The notes under the pieces: model-generated | Databases searched by the model: none | What the model was told of the DNA's origin: nothing | Seen by the model: the letters and a program-made list of their open reading frames with translations, nothing else | In this document: positions 26,947 through 37,700 of the stretch, in pieces | How the letters are laid out: each line of letters starts with the position of its first letter | Numbering within the stretch: the stretch's first letter is position 1 | Position numbers and translations under genes: made by a program | Assembly: GCA_965200955.1 (NCBI GenBank) | Contig: OZ241742.1 | Location: 806,001-870,000 of the forward strand | Direction of reading: 5' to 3' | Source of the DNA: Bin80 sp026708685 | GTDB taxonomy: Bacteria; Bacteroidota; Rhodothermia; Rhodothermales; Bin80 | Length of the DNA stretch: 64,000 nt

Positions 26947-27357
26947 AATTCACAGTTCTTCAAAAGAGTTGGAAGAATACGATTCATCAATGTCCTTGCA
27001 TAGTTGGAACCAAAAGTGGATTTAACCTAACAAGGTGAAGTTTGAATGGACATGATGTTGGCACTTGTTGATCTTCACGATATTGGACATTGTAGCCAGA
27101 TCTTATTGAATGTTGGAAAAAACTGCCTTGAATCATATGGAGTCAATTTATAGGGGACTCTTCCTCTGCAAGAATTTTGATTTGAATAGGTTGGATTGTA
27201 GCCTCCGCGTGAAAACTATGATTGTTAATGAGAGTGAGGGCTAATGCAGTTTTGAACTGGATTTTTGTACAAGTGTCGAACCTATTGAGAAAGAGGGATA
27301 TCCTTGATCCCCTGCAATGTATGAATGTAAGATGGATCCGTGACATGAAGAGCGTAG
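26947..27357. other. Intergenic region, no supported gene
   Basis: 410 bp before the SLC13 transporter gene. A weak inverted repeat (TTCTTC...GAAGAA) lies just after the cytochrome fusion stop, without a T-run. Nothing else is recognisable. Confidence 0.45.
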
Positions 27358-29739
27358 ATGTTAAGTATTGACATCGTCATTGTTCTCGTGATCGTTGGTT
27401 GTGCGATCGTACTCTTCGTCACTGAATGGGTACGCTATGATGGTGTAGCTCTGATCGTTTTACTGGCACTGGCCATCAGCGGTGTGATTCCTATGTCTCG
27501 TGCTATTGAGGGATTTGCAAATCCCGCAGTGGTTACGATTGCAGCTGTACTTGTTTTAAGTGGAGGATTATATAAGACGGGGGTGGCGAATTTGATAGGA
27601 TCGCATTTGATGCGATTAACGGGAGCATCTCCAGTGAGACTGACTGCGGTAATGATGCTCACGGCTGGATTGATGTCCGGCGTGATGAACAATATTGCTG
27701 CCACTGCCCTTTTGCTTCCTGTGGTGCTTGATATTGCTCGCCGCTTTGGGATGCGCCCTTCAAGATTGCTCATTCCGCTTGCGTTTGCATCGCTTCTTGG
27801 AGGGATGACAACCCTGATCGGTACTGGCCCCAATATTCTTCTTTCAACGATTCTTGAGCGTTCAGGGCAGGGAACATTCGGGCTTTTCTCATTCACTCCG
27901 GTCGGATCCGCTGCACTTGTTCTGGGCATTGCCTACATGATATTTTTAGGGCGACACTTCCTTCCAGATCGGCGCAGTAAGAATGATCAGCCCATTGGCG
28001 AAGTGGATCTTCGAGATCGATATGCACTCAGCGATGCAATCTTCTGCCTCAGAATTCCCAAGCGATCCGCATTGAATGGACGGACTCTCATTCAGGCACA
28101 ACTTGGGCGTGTTTTGGGAATTGATCTTCTTGCTGTTCAACGTCAAGGGCATTTGATCAGAGCCCCTGAACCGACATTTCAACTACACAATGGAGATATT
28201 CTCATTTGTGAAGGCCGTCCAGACAAGATGATGGATCTACAGTCTTGGGGGTATCTCAGAAACCAAGGACAGCCAGATGATGATCTTCAATCCCACCTGA
28301 AAGACCATACCACATTCGCTAAGGTTGAGGTTGCATCCACCGCAACGGTACTTGGAAAAACACCACGAGAGTTAGATTTTCATCGTCGCTATTCGGCCTG
28401 TATTATGGCGATTGAGCGCGAAGGCCATATCCTTGGCGGATCTATTCCAGAGACGCAAATCAAATCGGGTGATATTCTTTTGATGATCGGAGAAGAAGAA
28501 TTGTTAGAGCAACTCTATTTTTCGAATGAATTCACCTCCATCGTCTTAATGAATACTGACGATGCCATGGATCTGTACGAACTGGATTCTAAGTTGATGG
28601 AGATCCAAATTCCAGACAATTCTGCACTGAATGGGCGAAGTTTGGATTCAACGCGTCTCGGGCATGATTTTGGACTTACCGTTCTTCAGATTTATCGAAA
28701 ACAAGAATCAAGAACATCAAGTATCGTTCTTCCTGATGCCTCTGAAGTTCTGCATTCCGGTGATCGACTCATGGTTCAGGGGAGTCAAGGCTCTTTGAAG
28801 GTATTTCGGGGGCTTCAGTTGCTGGAGTTGCATGATGCAGATGCGACTCCAATGGTAGAGGACTTAGAATCCGAAGATGTTGGTTTTGCAGAGGTCACAT
28901 TATCGCCTACTTCAAATCTTGTTGGAAAGTCGTTGAGTCAGATCTTTTTTCGAGATTCTTACGGGTTGAATATCCCAGCTATCTGGCGAAGTGGAGAAAC
29001 CACACACTCCAATATCCATCTCAGGGAAACTCCTCTTCAGTTTGGTGATGCTCTCTTGGTCTATGGGAAAAGGAAAAAAATCCGATTGTTGGAAAAAGAC
29101 TCTCGTTTTCTAGTTCTTACATCAGAGTTGAGCGAAGTATTTAGAACCCGTATGGCTCCGATTGCCGGTATGATCATGTTGGGAGTGATCCTGTGTGCTT
29201 CCATGAACCTTCTTCCAGTCTACATCGCAGCTCTTTTGGGTGCCTTGGCCATGGTGTTTACTGGCTGTGTGAGGGGAAACGAAGTCTATAAACTTATTGA
29301 ATGGCGTGTAATCATTCTTCTTGGCGGCATGCTAGCCCTTGGCTTAGCTATGGAAGAATCTGGAGCTGCTGAATTATTTGCACGTGAAGTGATTGGCAGA
29401 GCCGCAGAGGCCGGACCTCAGTTTCTCATTGGAAGTCTGTTTTTGCTATGTGCATTTGCGGCTCAATTCGTGCCTACCTCCGCGGTTGCCGTTCTTGTTG
29501 CTCCCATAGCACTCAGTACCGCTACGGATCTCAATCTATCGGCACAGGCATTGCTCATGGTCGTGGCCGTAGGGTCCTCATGTGCATTTTTGACTCCATT
29601 TGGCCATCCAGTAAACCTCCTCGTGATGAGTGTGGGAGGCTACAAGGTCACAGACTATACGCGTGCGGGTGCTCCTCTATTTATTCTGCTCCTTCTATTA
29701 GTTGTTTTCTTTTTACCTATGGTATGGCCATTATCTTAG
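27358..29739 (+). CDS. SLC13-family (DASS) permease with four RCK_C domains
   Basis: This is a 793-residue inner-membrane protein. Residues 1-210 and ~595-793 are the two hydrophobic halves of an ion-transporter-like permease, with family-typical strings LMSGVMNNIAATALLLPV, GGMTTLIGTGPNILLS, FVPTSAVAVLVAP and CAFLTPFGHPVN. Between them are four TrkA-C/RCK_C-like domains, each ending in a GD.L...G motif (LHNGDILICEG, IKSGDILLMIG, LHSGDRLMVQG, LQFGDALLVYG). Two such domains are usual in this family, so four is an expansion. The likely substrate is a divalent anion such as sulfate or a dicarboxylate, driven by sodium. Sulfate would fit the neighbouring sulfotransferases, but that is inference. 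The gene appears monocistronic. Confidence 0.88.
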   Translation: MLSIDIVIVLVIVGCAIVLFVTEWVRYDGVALIVLLALAISGVIPMSRAIEGFANPAVVTIAAVLVLSGGLYKTGVANLIGSHLMRLTGASPVRLTAVMMLTAGLMSGVMNNIAATALLLPVVLDIARRFGMRPSRLLIPLAFASLLGGMTTLIGTGPNILLSTILERSGQGTFGLFSFTPVGSAALVLGIAYMIFLGRHFLPDRRSKNDQPIGEVDLRDRYALSDAIFCLRIPKRSALNGRTLIQAQLGRVLGIDLLAVQRQGHLIRAPEPTFQLHNGDILICEGRPDKMMDLQSWGYLRNQGQPDDDLQSHLKDHTTFAKVEVASTATVLGKTPRELDFHRRYSACIMAIEREGHILGGSIPETQIKSGDILLMIGEEELLEQLYFSNEFTSIVLMNTDDAMDLYELDSKLMEIQIPDNSALNGRSLDSTRLGHDFGLTVLQIYRKQESRTSSIVLPDASEVLHSGDRLMVQGSQGSLKVFRGLQLLELHDADATPMVEDLESEDVGFAEVTLSPTSNLVGKSLSQIFFRDSYGLNIPAIWRSGETTHSNIHLRETPLQFGDALLVYGKRKKIRLLEKDSRFLVLTSELSEVFRTRMAPIAGMIMLGVILCASMNLLPVYIAALLGALAMVFTGCVRGNEVYKLIEWRVIILLGGMLALGLAMEESGAAELFAREVIGRAAEAGPQFLIGSLFLLCAFAAQFVPTSAVAVLVAPIALSTATDLNLSAQALLMVVAVGSSCAFLTPFGHPVNLLVMSVGGYKVTDYTRAGAPLFILLLLLVVFFLPMVWPLS

Positions 29740-29942
29740 AAATGTTAGAATATCTCTTCTACGACCATCTCAGTCCTCATCCCACAGCAGAAACAGTGTA
29801 CGATCAAAGCAGTCTTTGGTAGGTTACGAATTACAGATCTCTGGGGTACTGCTCGCGTGGCTACGGTATAGGTTTGGTGAACCTATGAAGATTTGGAGAG
29901 TTGACTAAATGAAAAGCGTTAACCATCACAGCACTCATTCCT

Positions 29943-31099
29943 ATGTCAAAAAAGAAAAACGTACTACCTGGGCGCAGTGCGTTTGACCGTGGACCTACCC
30001 CACACTTTCGCGGGCGAACCAGTGTTCTAAATAAATTCAGGATACTTAGGAAACGTGCCATGCGGGGGAAAGAAGGAACAACATTCATCATCCATGGAGC
30101 CCCTGGTGCTGGCAAGACTGCACTGTTAGATCAATGCCAGAAGCGGGCCGAAAAGGATGATTGGAACATCGTGAAACTTTATACAACTGCCCTTTGGAAT
30201 CCAGATGATCTATTGCACTGCCTTGGCAAAAGTCATACGCAAATCACTGGGTTGAAGGGAGAGATCGGAGTGGGGGCAGAGGTTCTTGGACATGCGAATA
30301 TTGGTTTTGATGTTCAGCGAACCACGCGTACAATGATGAAAATTCTACAGGATGGCAAGAAGCCTCTGTTGCTGATCTTAGATGAAGCTCAGGCTTTGGG
30401 TTACAAAGATGTGGTACCGTCTGAAATGAAAGGGGTTGTTACCAGTGTCCTCAACAAGATCCACAATGGTGACTTAGGGAAAGCGGCAATCCTGCTTGCT
30501 GGGGGGCTGAAAACAACTCTGGATGCATTTGAAATTTTCGGAATATCAAGGACAGCAATGAAGTGTGTGGAGGAATTAGGCCCACTGAGCGAGAAATCTA
30601 CCCGTGCCATCATTTATGCGTGGCTCACTAATGAAGGTGGAGCAAAGGGAGATGTTACTAAATGGGTTGGTTCAATCACCAAGGAATCGAATGGATGGCC
30701 CAGCATATTGTAGCATATGTAGAATCGGCGATATTCCATCTCATGGAAAACGGTGGGCATCCAACACCCACAGGTTTAAACGAAGTGTTACATGAGGGCA
30801 GGATTGAGCGTGCCGAGTATTACGAGCAACGCGTCCGCAGGATTGAGGGGGGAGATGTTATATGTTTAGCCAAGGCGATTCTTGATCTTCCCGCTGGGAA
30901 GATCTTCAAGAAGGAGACGGTCATGTCAGAGCTTGAAAGCAAGCATAGGGCAGAGAAAGCGGAGGGTATATTCTGTACGTTCATTGAAAAGGGTGTCATC
31001 GCAGAAGATGGTCGCGGATATTCAATTCCTATTTCATCCATGCATGACTGGTTGAAGTCAGAACTCAAACTATACAAGGAAAGAATCTGGGAACCGTAG
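29943..31099 (+). pseudogene. AAA-type ATP-binding protein, single frameshift
   Basis: The first frame (29943-30713) gives 256 residues with Walker A HGAPGAGKTALLDQ and Walker B LLLILDEAQAL. It ends shortly after ITKESNGWP at a premature stop. The second frame picks up at QHIVAYVESAIFHLMENGG and continues to 31099 with a helical, winged-helix-like C-terminal region. One missing base in the C run near 30700 explains the break, so the restored protein would be about 385 residues. It resembles small stand-alone AAA ATPases of the TniB/Orc-like type, but I cannot name the subfamily. Either the gene is recently inactivated or the base is a sequencing error. Confidence 0.75.
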
Positions 31100-31546
31100 T
31101 AACCCAATCTCCAGACAATGATAAGGTAGAATAGAGATGGTAACTGGCAGAGCCCCTTGAACTATAGAGCACCTTGGAGTTATGCATCACAAAGGGATAG
31201 GCAGATTTTGGGCATTCCAAAATATTGTGAAGAATTTTAGAAGAAAACTGGGGTTATGCGGACATTGAGTCCAAGTTGATGAAGATCTTACAGATGAACA
31301 AGGGTACACAAGCATATTTGAAAAAGAATGCATTCCATGACTGAAGTTGATCATCATCTAACACAGCACTCGGCGAGGTATCTAACAAATCAGCCTATTG
31401 AGTGGTGAGGAAAAACCATCTCTCAACTCCTCAGGACCGATACTTCGGAGTCTGATCCATTGATCAACTCATGAGGTAAGGATCATCTAATAAATGACCC
31501 TAATCTCTAACTAATCTGTTTGAACCGTATCTTAAATAGAGTAACA
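31100..31546. other. Intergenic region, no supported gene
   Basis: About 450 bp between the broken ATPase and the PSCyt1 gene. It holds a TATCTTAA string around 31528, about 20 bases before the chosen ATG, which may be a promoter element. No other structure is seen. Confidence 0.4.
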
Positions 31547-34500
31547 ATGAATACCATGGTTGGAGTTCATGGCTTAAAATTCACGTATATGCAGTGGTTT
31601 ACTTGCCTTTTTGCAGTTTTTCTGTTGGGATGCTCTTCATCACATACAGCAGAAGAATTGCCCGATCAGGTGGATTTTAATTACCATATTCGACCGATCC
31701 TTTCCAATTCTTGTTACGTATGTCATGGACCAGATATCAGTACGAGGGAAGCAGATCTGAGACTTGATACCTACGCAGGAGCAACTGCACAGAGGTCGGG
31801 TGGTCCCGCAATTATCCCCGGTAGTGCACGGCGTAGTTTACTCATCCAGAGAATCACCGCGGAAGATCCAAAAAATCAGATGCCACCTCCTGAGATGAAC
31901 AAAGTCCTCACTGAATACGAAATTGCACTGCTATCCAAATGGATTGATCAAGGAGCAGAGTATAAAACTCACTGGGCCTTGATTGCTCCGCAAAGGCATC
32001 CCAACAAAACGTCTATTGATGAATTTCTGAACGAAAGACTCTCAAATGCCGGGATTGTGCCTGCAGAGACTGCCTCAAGGGACAACCTGATTCGCCGTGC
32101 CTCCTATATACTGACTGGACTTCCTCCTTCACCACAAGATGTCGAAGCATTTGAACGTGATCATTCTACTGATGCCTATGAAAACGTGATTGATAGCCTT
32201 TTAAATTCGCCTGCATATGGAGAACGCTGGGCACGTCACTGGATGGATCTGATGCGATATTCAGAATCCAGAGGGCATGAATTTGATTACACCATTCAGG
32301 GGGCGTGGCATTACCGTGATTATCTGATTCGCGCATTCAATGAAGATGTACCGTACGACCAGTTGATTCTTGAGCATCTTGCTGGAGATGTATTGGAATC
32401 CCCTAGGATTCATCCTGAAGATGGATTCAATGAGTCTGTGATTGGAACCGCGTACTTTGCACTCGGAGAGGGAAAACACAGCCCAGTTGATACGCGCATT
32501 GACGAGGCCGATCGTATAGATAATATTATTGATGTTACCACGAAGACATTTCAGGGCTTCACCGTCGCATGTTCACGATGTCATGATCATAAATTTGATC
32601 CGATCCCGACCACTGATTATTATTCGCTTTATGGCATCATTGAAAGTGCACGATTCACGCCCACGCCAATCCTCTCCGAAAATGATTTGCACCGAATTCA
32701 GGCACTCGCCATGTTCAATCAACAGTTCAGACAGGAGGTAGCGACCAGTTGGCAATCCTCACTTGATCCAGTACCCGCTGTTGCAACATCTCATCAAGAG
32801 GAATCTTCGGACGCTATCCATCAAGATACATCCCAAACATGGGAAGTGCTTGGAGATTTTAGAGATGGTACTTTAGATGGGTGGATGGCACATGGTCCTG
32901 CATTTATGGGGGATGTACCTCAGAATGGATTTCCTATCGTTCAGGATAACCGTTTGGTTCAACTATCTGAGAATGTCATCAGTAGTAGGACCATTGCAAA
33001 AGGACTTCCAGGGGGATTACGCTCTCCAACCTTTACCCTCAGTCATGACAGCATTACGGTATTTGCAAGGGGATATCAATCAGCACTCCGGCTGGTGATC
33101 GATAATTTTCAACTCATTCAGGCACCCATTCATGGGGAGCTGGATCAAGAACTCCATACCGATGTGCTGACTCCCTATTCATTTGGAGTGAGCATGTGGA
33201 AGGGAAGTAAAGCCTACATTGAATTACTGGTTGGAACCTATGATAAAGGTCGTTATGTCACCGAGCGACATACCCTTGCACTTCATGATTCGTCTTACTT
33301 TGAGATCGCTTATGCGATTGCACATGACGATATCCGCCCACCACTTCAACTTGGGTCATCCGTGGAGGCTGATGTGCAGGCATCGGTTCAAGCATGGGCA
33401 GAACACAAGGCGACTCCAAAACATATTTCTTCCATCAACCGTGCATTGGCAGCTGGCACCCTTCAGCGTCCAGTGATTCCTACGATGCTCCGCCAACAGC
33501 GTGCCATTCTGGAGCAGATGTCCCCAATAGAGTTTTTTGTTGGAATGCGTGAAGGGGATAGGGTGACGAGTTCTGTTTTTGGACGAGGAAATTATCAGAC
33601 ACCAGTAGGTGATCCAGTCCCACACAGATTCTTGACTGCACTAGACACAACGGGTGCTTACTTTACAAAGACATCTAGCGGTCGATTGGAATTTGCAGAA
33701 GCGATGCTAGATCCTGCGAACCCTCTCACAGCCCGCGTGATGGTCAATCGGTTGTGGCACCATGTGTTTGGTCGTGGAATCGTAGAAACTGTGGATAACT
33801 TTGGAGCTCAGGGAAGTCTACCATCGCATCCAGAATTGCTGGATTATCTTGCATTACGCTTTGTAGAATCTAGATGGTCGGTGAAATCCATTCTCCGAGA
33901 AATGGTCCTCTCGGATGCCTTTCAAAGATCTACACTTGCATCGGATGGTGTGGCTGAGGAAGATCCTACCAACATGCTACTGTCTCATTATCCAGTACGA
34001 AGGCTGGAGGCGGAGTCCATCCGTGATGGCCTCTTAGCTGTATCTGGACGACTCAATCCCACGATGTTTGGTCCTCCAGTACCCATACATCTCACTGAAT
34101 TCATGGAAGGGCGTGGAAAGCCCGAAATCAATGGCCCCCTAGACGGAGATGGACGACGGAGCATTTACATCGCACTACGTCGTAATTTTCTCTCTCCGAT
34201 GATGCTTGCGTTTGATATGCCGATTCCATTCTCTGCATTTGGCGCACGCAATGTGAGCAATGTGCCTGCTCAGTCCCTTACGATGCTCAATGATGAATTC
34301 GTCGCTGAGCAGTCTAGGGTCTGGGGAACATCTCTTATGACTCAACCGCACCCTGATATGAAGAGCAGGATTGAACATGTGTACAGAAAGGCTTTTTCGC
34401 GACTTCCAGATTCGGAGGAACTTGCAGAGGCAGAATCCTTTCTGATTGCCGAAGCAGAGTATCTTGGGATACCACGAGAAGATATCATGGTGACTCCTGA

Positions 34501-34561
34501 AGTTTGGATCGAGTACTGCCATATCATTTTTAATCAGAAAGAGTTTATATTTTTGATCTAA
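31547..34561 (+). CDS. PSCyt1-DUF1549-DUF1553 lipoprotein
   Basis: The longest frame uses a TTG at 31520; the ATG at 31547 is a more likely start (1004 residues), and an ATG at 31589 is also possible. The lipobox is FAVFLLGC. Residues ~40-130 form a planctomycete-type cytochrome c domain with CYVCHG and MPPPEM. DUF1549 follows (LIRRASYILTGLPPSPQD, ERWARHWMDLMRYSES, CSRCHDHKFDPIP). After a concanavalin-like insert comes DUF1553 (ARVMVNRLWHHVFGRGIVET, ILREMVLSDAFQRST, AQSLTMLNDEFV). The family is envelope-located and normally paired with a DUF1501 gene, in polysaccharide-degrading bacteria. Here that partner lies 12 kb away at 46483. The biochemical reaction is not established. Confidence 0.88.
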   Translation: MNTMVGVHGLKFTYMQWFTCLFAVFLLGCSSSHTAEELPDQVDFNYHIRPILSNSCYVCHGPDISTREADLRLDTYAGATAQRSGGPAIIPGSARRSLLIQRITAEDPKNQMPPPEMNKVLTEYEIALLSKWIDQGAEYKTHWALIAPQRHPNKTSIDEFLNERLSNAGIVPAETASRDNLIRRASYILTGLPPSPQDVEAFERDHSTDAYENVIDSLLNSPAYGERWARHWMDLMRYSESRGHEFDYTIQGAWHYRDYLIRAFNEDVPYDQLILEHLAGDVLESPRIHPEDGFNESVIGTAYFALGEGKHSPVDTRIDEADRIDNIIDVTTKTFQGFTVACSRCHDHKFDPIPTTDYYSLYGIIESARFTPTPILSENDLHRIQALAMFNQQFRQEVATSWQSSLDPVPAVATSHQEESSDAIHQDTSQTWEVLGDFRDGTLDGWMAHGPAFMGDVPQNGFPIVQDNRLVQLSENVISSRTIAKGLPGGLRSPTFTLSHDSITVFARGYQSALRLVIDNFQLIQAPIHGELDQELHTDVLTPYSFGVSMWKGSKAYIELLVGTYDKGRYVTERHTLALHDSSYFEIAYAIAHDDIRPPLQLGSSVEADVQASVQAWAEHKATPKHISSINRALAAGTLQRPVIPTMLRQQRAILEQMSPIEFFVGMREGDRVTSSVFGRGNYQTPVGDPVPHRFLTALDTTGAYFTKTSSGRLEFAEAMLDPANPLTARVMVNRLWHHVFGRGIVETVDNFGAQGSLPSHPELLDYLALRFVESRWSVKSILREMVLSDAFQRSTLASDGVAEEDPTNMLLSHYPVRRLEAESIRDGLLAVSGRLNPTMFGPPVPIHLTEFMEGRGKPEINGPLDGDGRRSIYIALRRNFLSPMMLAFDMPIPFSAFGARNVSNVPAQSLTMLNDEFVAEQSRVWGTSLMTQPHPDMKSRIEHVYRKAFSRLPDSEELAEAESFLIAEAEYLGIPREDIMVTPEVWIEYCHIIFNQKEFIFLI

Positions 34562-34760
34562 GCGATCGATTTTTCTTGATGAACAAAGTCCAATATCCTA
34601 ATGGTTGGCTGATCGCACTTGGATCGCTTGATGAAAGAAGGGCATCTCACCATCAAAATGATCAATTGATACGACAGAATGGTTTATATTACCGCAATTT
34701 AAGGTAGTGCTCTGCCCATAGTCCATCTGTAAAGATATCGTTGTAGACAGCCCTTTATCA

Positions 34761-37700
34761 ATGAGAAACAGCTGTTTGATTTTCCTCTCATTGCTATCTC
34801 TTTATCTGACTTCTGCTCCTTGTGTAGCACAGCAGTCGGTACCCTCAGTAGCAGCTATCGCCTCCTTCATAAGCCCTATTGAGACAGGCCATGATGATTG
34901 GTTGGACCACTCCATTTGGGGTGTTTCACCCCTAAGAGGGTTCAACGTACTTGGGTCCCGGAACCATAGCCGACGACAGAATCCTGTTTTAACCATTACC
35001 AATGCACCGCCCTATCATCGACTGGTTGTAGGTGGAAGTCATGTTTTGCGTTCAACGCTTGTTTCATCAGATGGAAATCAGATTTCTGATCATCCTGTAG
35101 CATGGCGAAGTTCAGATCCATCCAAACTGACCATTTCTAAAGCGGGGCGGATTCAGGGACTTTCCGAGGGTTTGGTTATGATTTCTGCGGTGACGGTCTA
35201 CGACAATGAGACGATTGTATCGTCCAACGATGTTCCCATCGTTGTTGTCGCATCTATTGCGATTCCTTCAGCAACGGCACAGTTACGGATTCAGGGAGGA
35301 CATCGCACGCTCAGCATAAACTCCCCGCCCTTCTCATTGACAACTGCCTATACAGATGACTCTGGGCAACTCGTCACCCAACCCTACACGGTAACTTGGA
35401 CTTCAAGCGATCCAAGTGTAGCAACGATTAATCAGGAAGGTTTCGTCACGATCTTATCCGTCGGTCAAACGGAGATTGTAGCCCAAACGGGCGATCTACG
35501 AAGTCAGGCCATTCGGATTACGGTGGAGGGAACTGCATTCCTTCAGGTGGATGCAAGGAGTTTGCCTGATCATCCAATGAATACTGGTGGTAGCACACAC
35601 ACGATTCGCACCACTTTTTTGGACCCAACCGGTGCAGAAGATACGAATGTTGAAGTACGATGGTCATCCAGCGCCCCCGATGTGGCCACGGTCGATCGTG
35701 GAGTCATTACACCTATCTCAGCGGGAATTGCCCAAATTACTGCTAGCGTATCGTATCGTGGGAATCAGTATAGCAGTTCACCCATTACGATTAAAGTGAT
35801 CTCGTTCACGATGAGCGGCATCCCCTCTGGAAGGATTGAAGTTGGAAGTCAAGGCCATCAAATAGAAACTGTATTTATAGATGAAACCGGGAGATCACCA
35901 TCTCCTGCTCCTGCGGTGGAATGGGCCTCCGATGCTCCCGAAGTCCTCAGTGTTGTTCAAGGAAATCTGACACCCAAGACCGCTGGAACAGCTCAGATTA
36001 CGGCAACGGTCGCCTATTCAGACACAACGTATTCGGTCTCAGTAGCAATCAGAGTCGTCAACCCAGGGGGGGCATCTTCAACGATTCTTCCTGTGACGGA
36101 ACATAAAATCAATAAAGACACTCAGGCTTCAGGGATCACCTTGAGATATACCGCTGAGGATGAAGATGGGAATGCTCCCACAGGAATGATATGGGAATGG
36201 TCTTCTTCTGATCCAACGAAACTGGCAGTGGATCCATCCACTGGTGCATTGACTCCAACGGAAGCGGGAGTAGGAAGTACCGTCACCATCACACTCCGGG
36301 CAAAAAGAAATAATGTGGTTCAATCAGATTACACCTCCACCTACAACATCCTGATCGTACAGACTCCGATCGTACTGATCACGAATCTTCCTACAGATGA
36401 CCGCATTCATGTTGACGACACAGGGCATATCTTAGGATTCAGCGTAGAAAATGAAAATGGGATTGCAGACTCTGGGTGGAGCCTCCGTTGGACCTCCTCG
36501 GATGCAAATAAATTAGCTGTGAATGCCAATACGGGTGAGCTGTCACCTCAAGCAAGTGGTGTTGGTGGGGGTGCAGTAACCATGACGGTAACGGCTACAA
36601 AAGAGGGGGAGAGGAATCTCGTGAGGACTGCTCAGATCACCGTGGTGCAGACACCCAGGGCATCTATTACTCCTATCGCACAAAACAAGATCAATAAAGA
36701 TACCCAGAGTTCTGGGGTAACGCTGACCTACACGGCCGAAGATGAACATGGAGATTCCCCCACGGGATTAACCTGGGAATGGATCTCCTCAGATGCTACA
36801 AAGCTTGGCATTAACGCCTCCACAGGCGAGTTAACGCCAAAGGATGCAGGTGTGGGAAGCACGGTTACGTTGACGTTGTCAGGGAAAAGAAATGGCGTGC
36901 CGATATCCAATTATTCGGCAATGTATGATCTTCGGGTGGTACAGACTCCTTTTGGGAAGATCACCAATACTCCCACTGGGCGGGCCATAGACCTTGATGT
37001 GGCAGATCATAGGTTAGGATTGATCATTGAGGACGAAAATGGCAATACAGATACGGGTTGGACATTACGTTGGTCGTCTTCTGATGCGACCAAGTTAGGA
37101 GTTGATGCAACGACGGGGATTTTAACCCCTCAATCCGAATGGACAGACGCAACTGCAGTCACGATCACAGTGACAGCACAAAAAGAGGGATCACCTGATC
37201 TGACTGCAACGGTTGACATTTCAGCGAAGCCACCAAGAGTTGAGCCCACCTTCCGTATTGATTCCGACCCAGGTCTTCAATTGGTGCTTCCACAGGATCC
37301 AAGTGCTACAAAACCGACAGCCACCTTGTCAACCATCTTTACAGATGAAACGAATCAGCAGGTGAGTCCGACATCTATTACTTGGACCAGTACAGCCCCC
37401 GGTGTTGCGACCGTAGATGCGAGTTCTGGTTTGATTACGGCGGTCGCCAGAGGGATCACGCTCATTGAGGCGGTGCCCGTCTATGGAGGTCAAACCATGA
37501 CGGATTTGAAGTCTGGGTATCAGATCACTGTTGTGCAACCTGTCGTAGAGATTACAAATACAATTCGTACAACGTCCACTCTCGGGTATTTGAATGGAAG
37601 TTTTCGACTCCTCAATGGTAGTGGTACCCAGACACTTGCTGTTCCAGACAGTGTCGTAGAATGGTCCACTGCTGATGCTGGAATCTTAAGCCTCATTAAT

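Noticed and set aside
36066..36072. Run of seven G in the giant Ig-repeat gene
   Set aside because: It is in frame with coding on both sides and shorter than the 9- and 11-G tracts, so there is no positive sign of variation.
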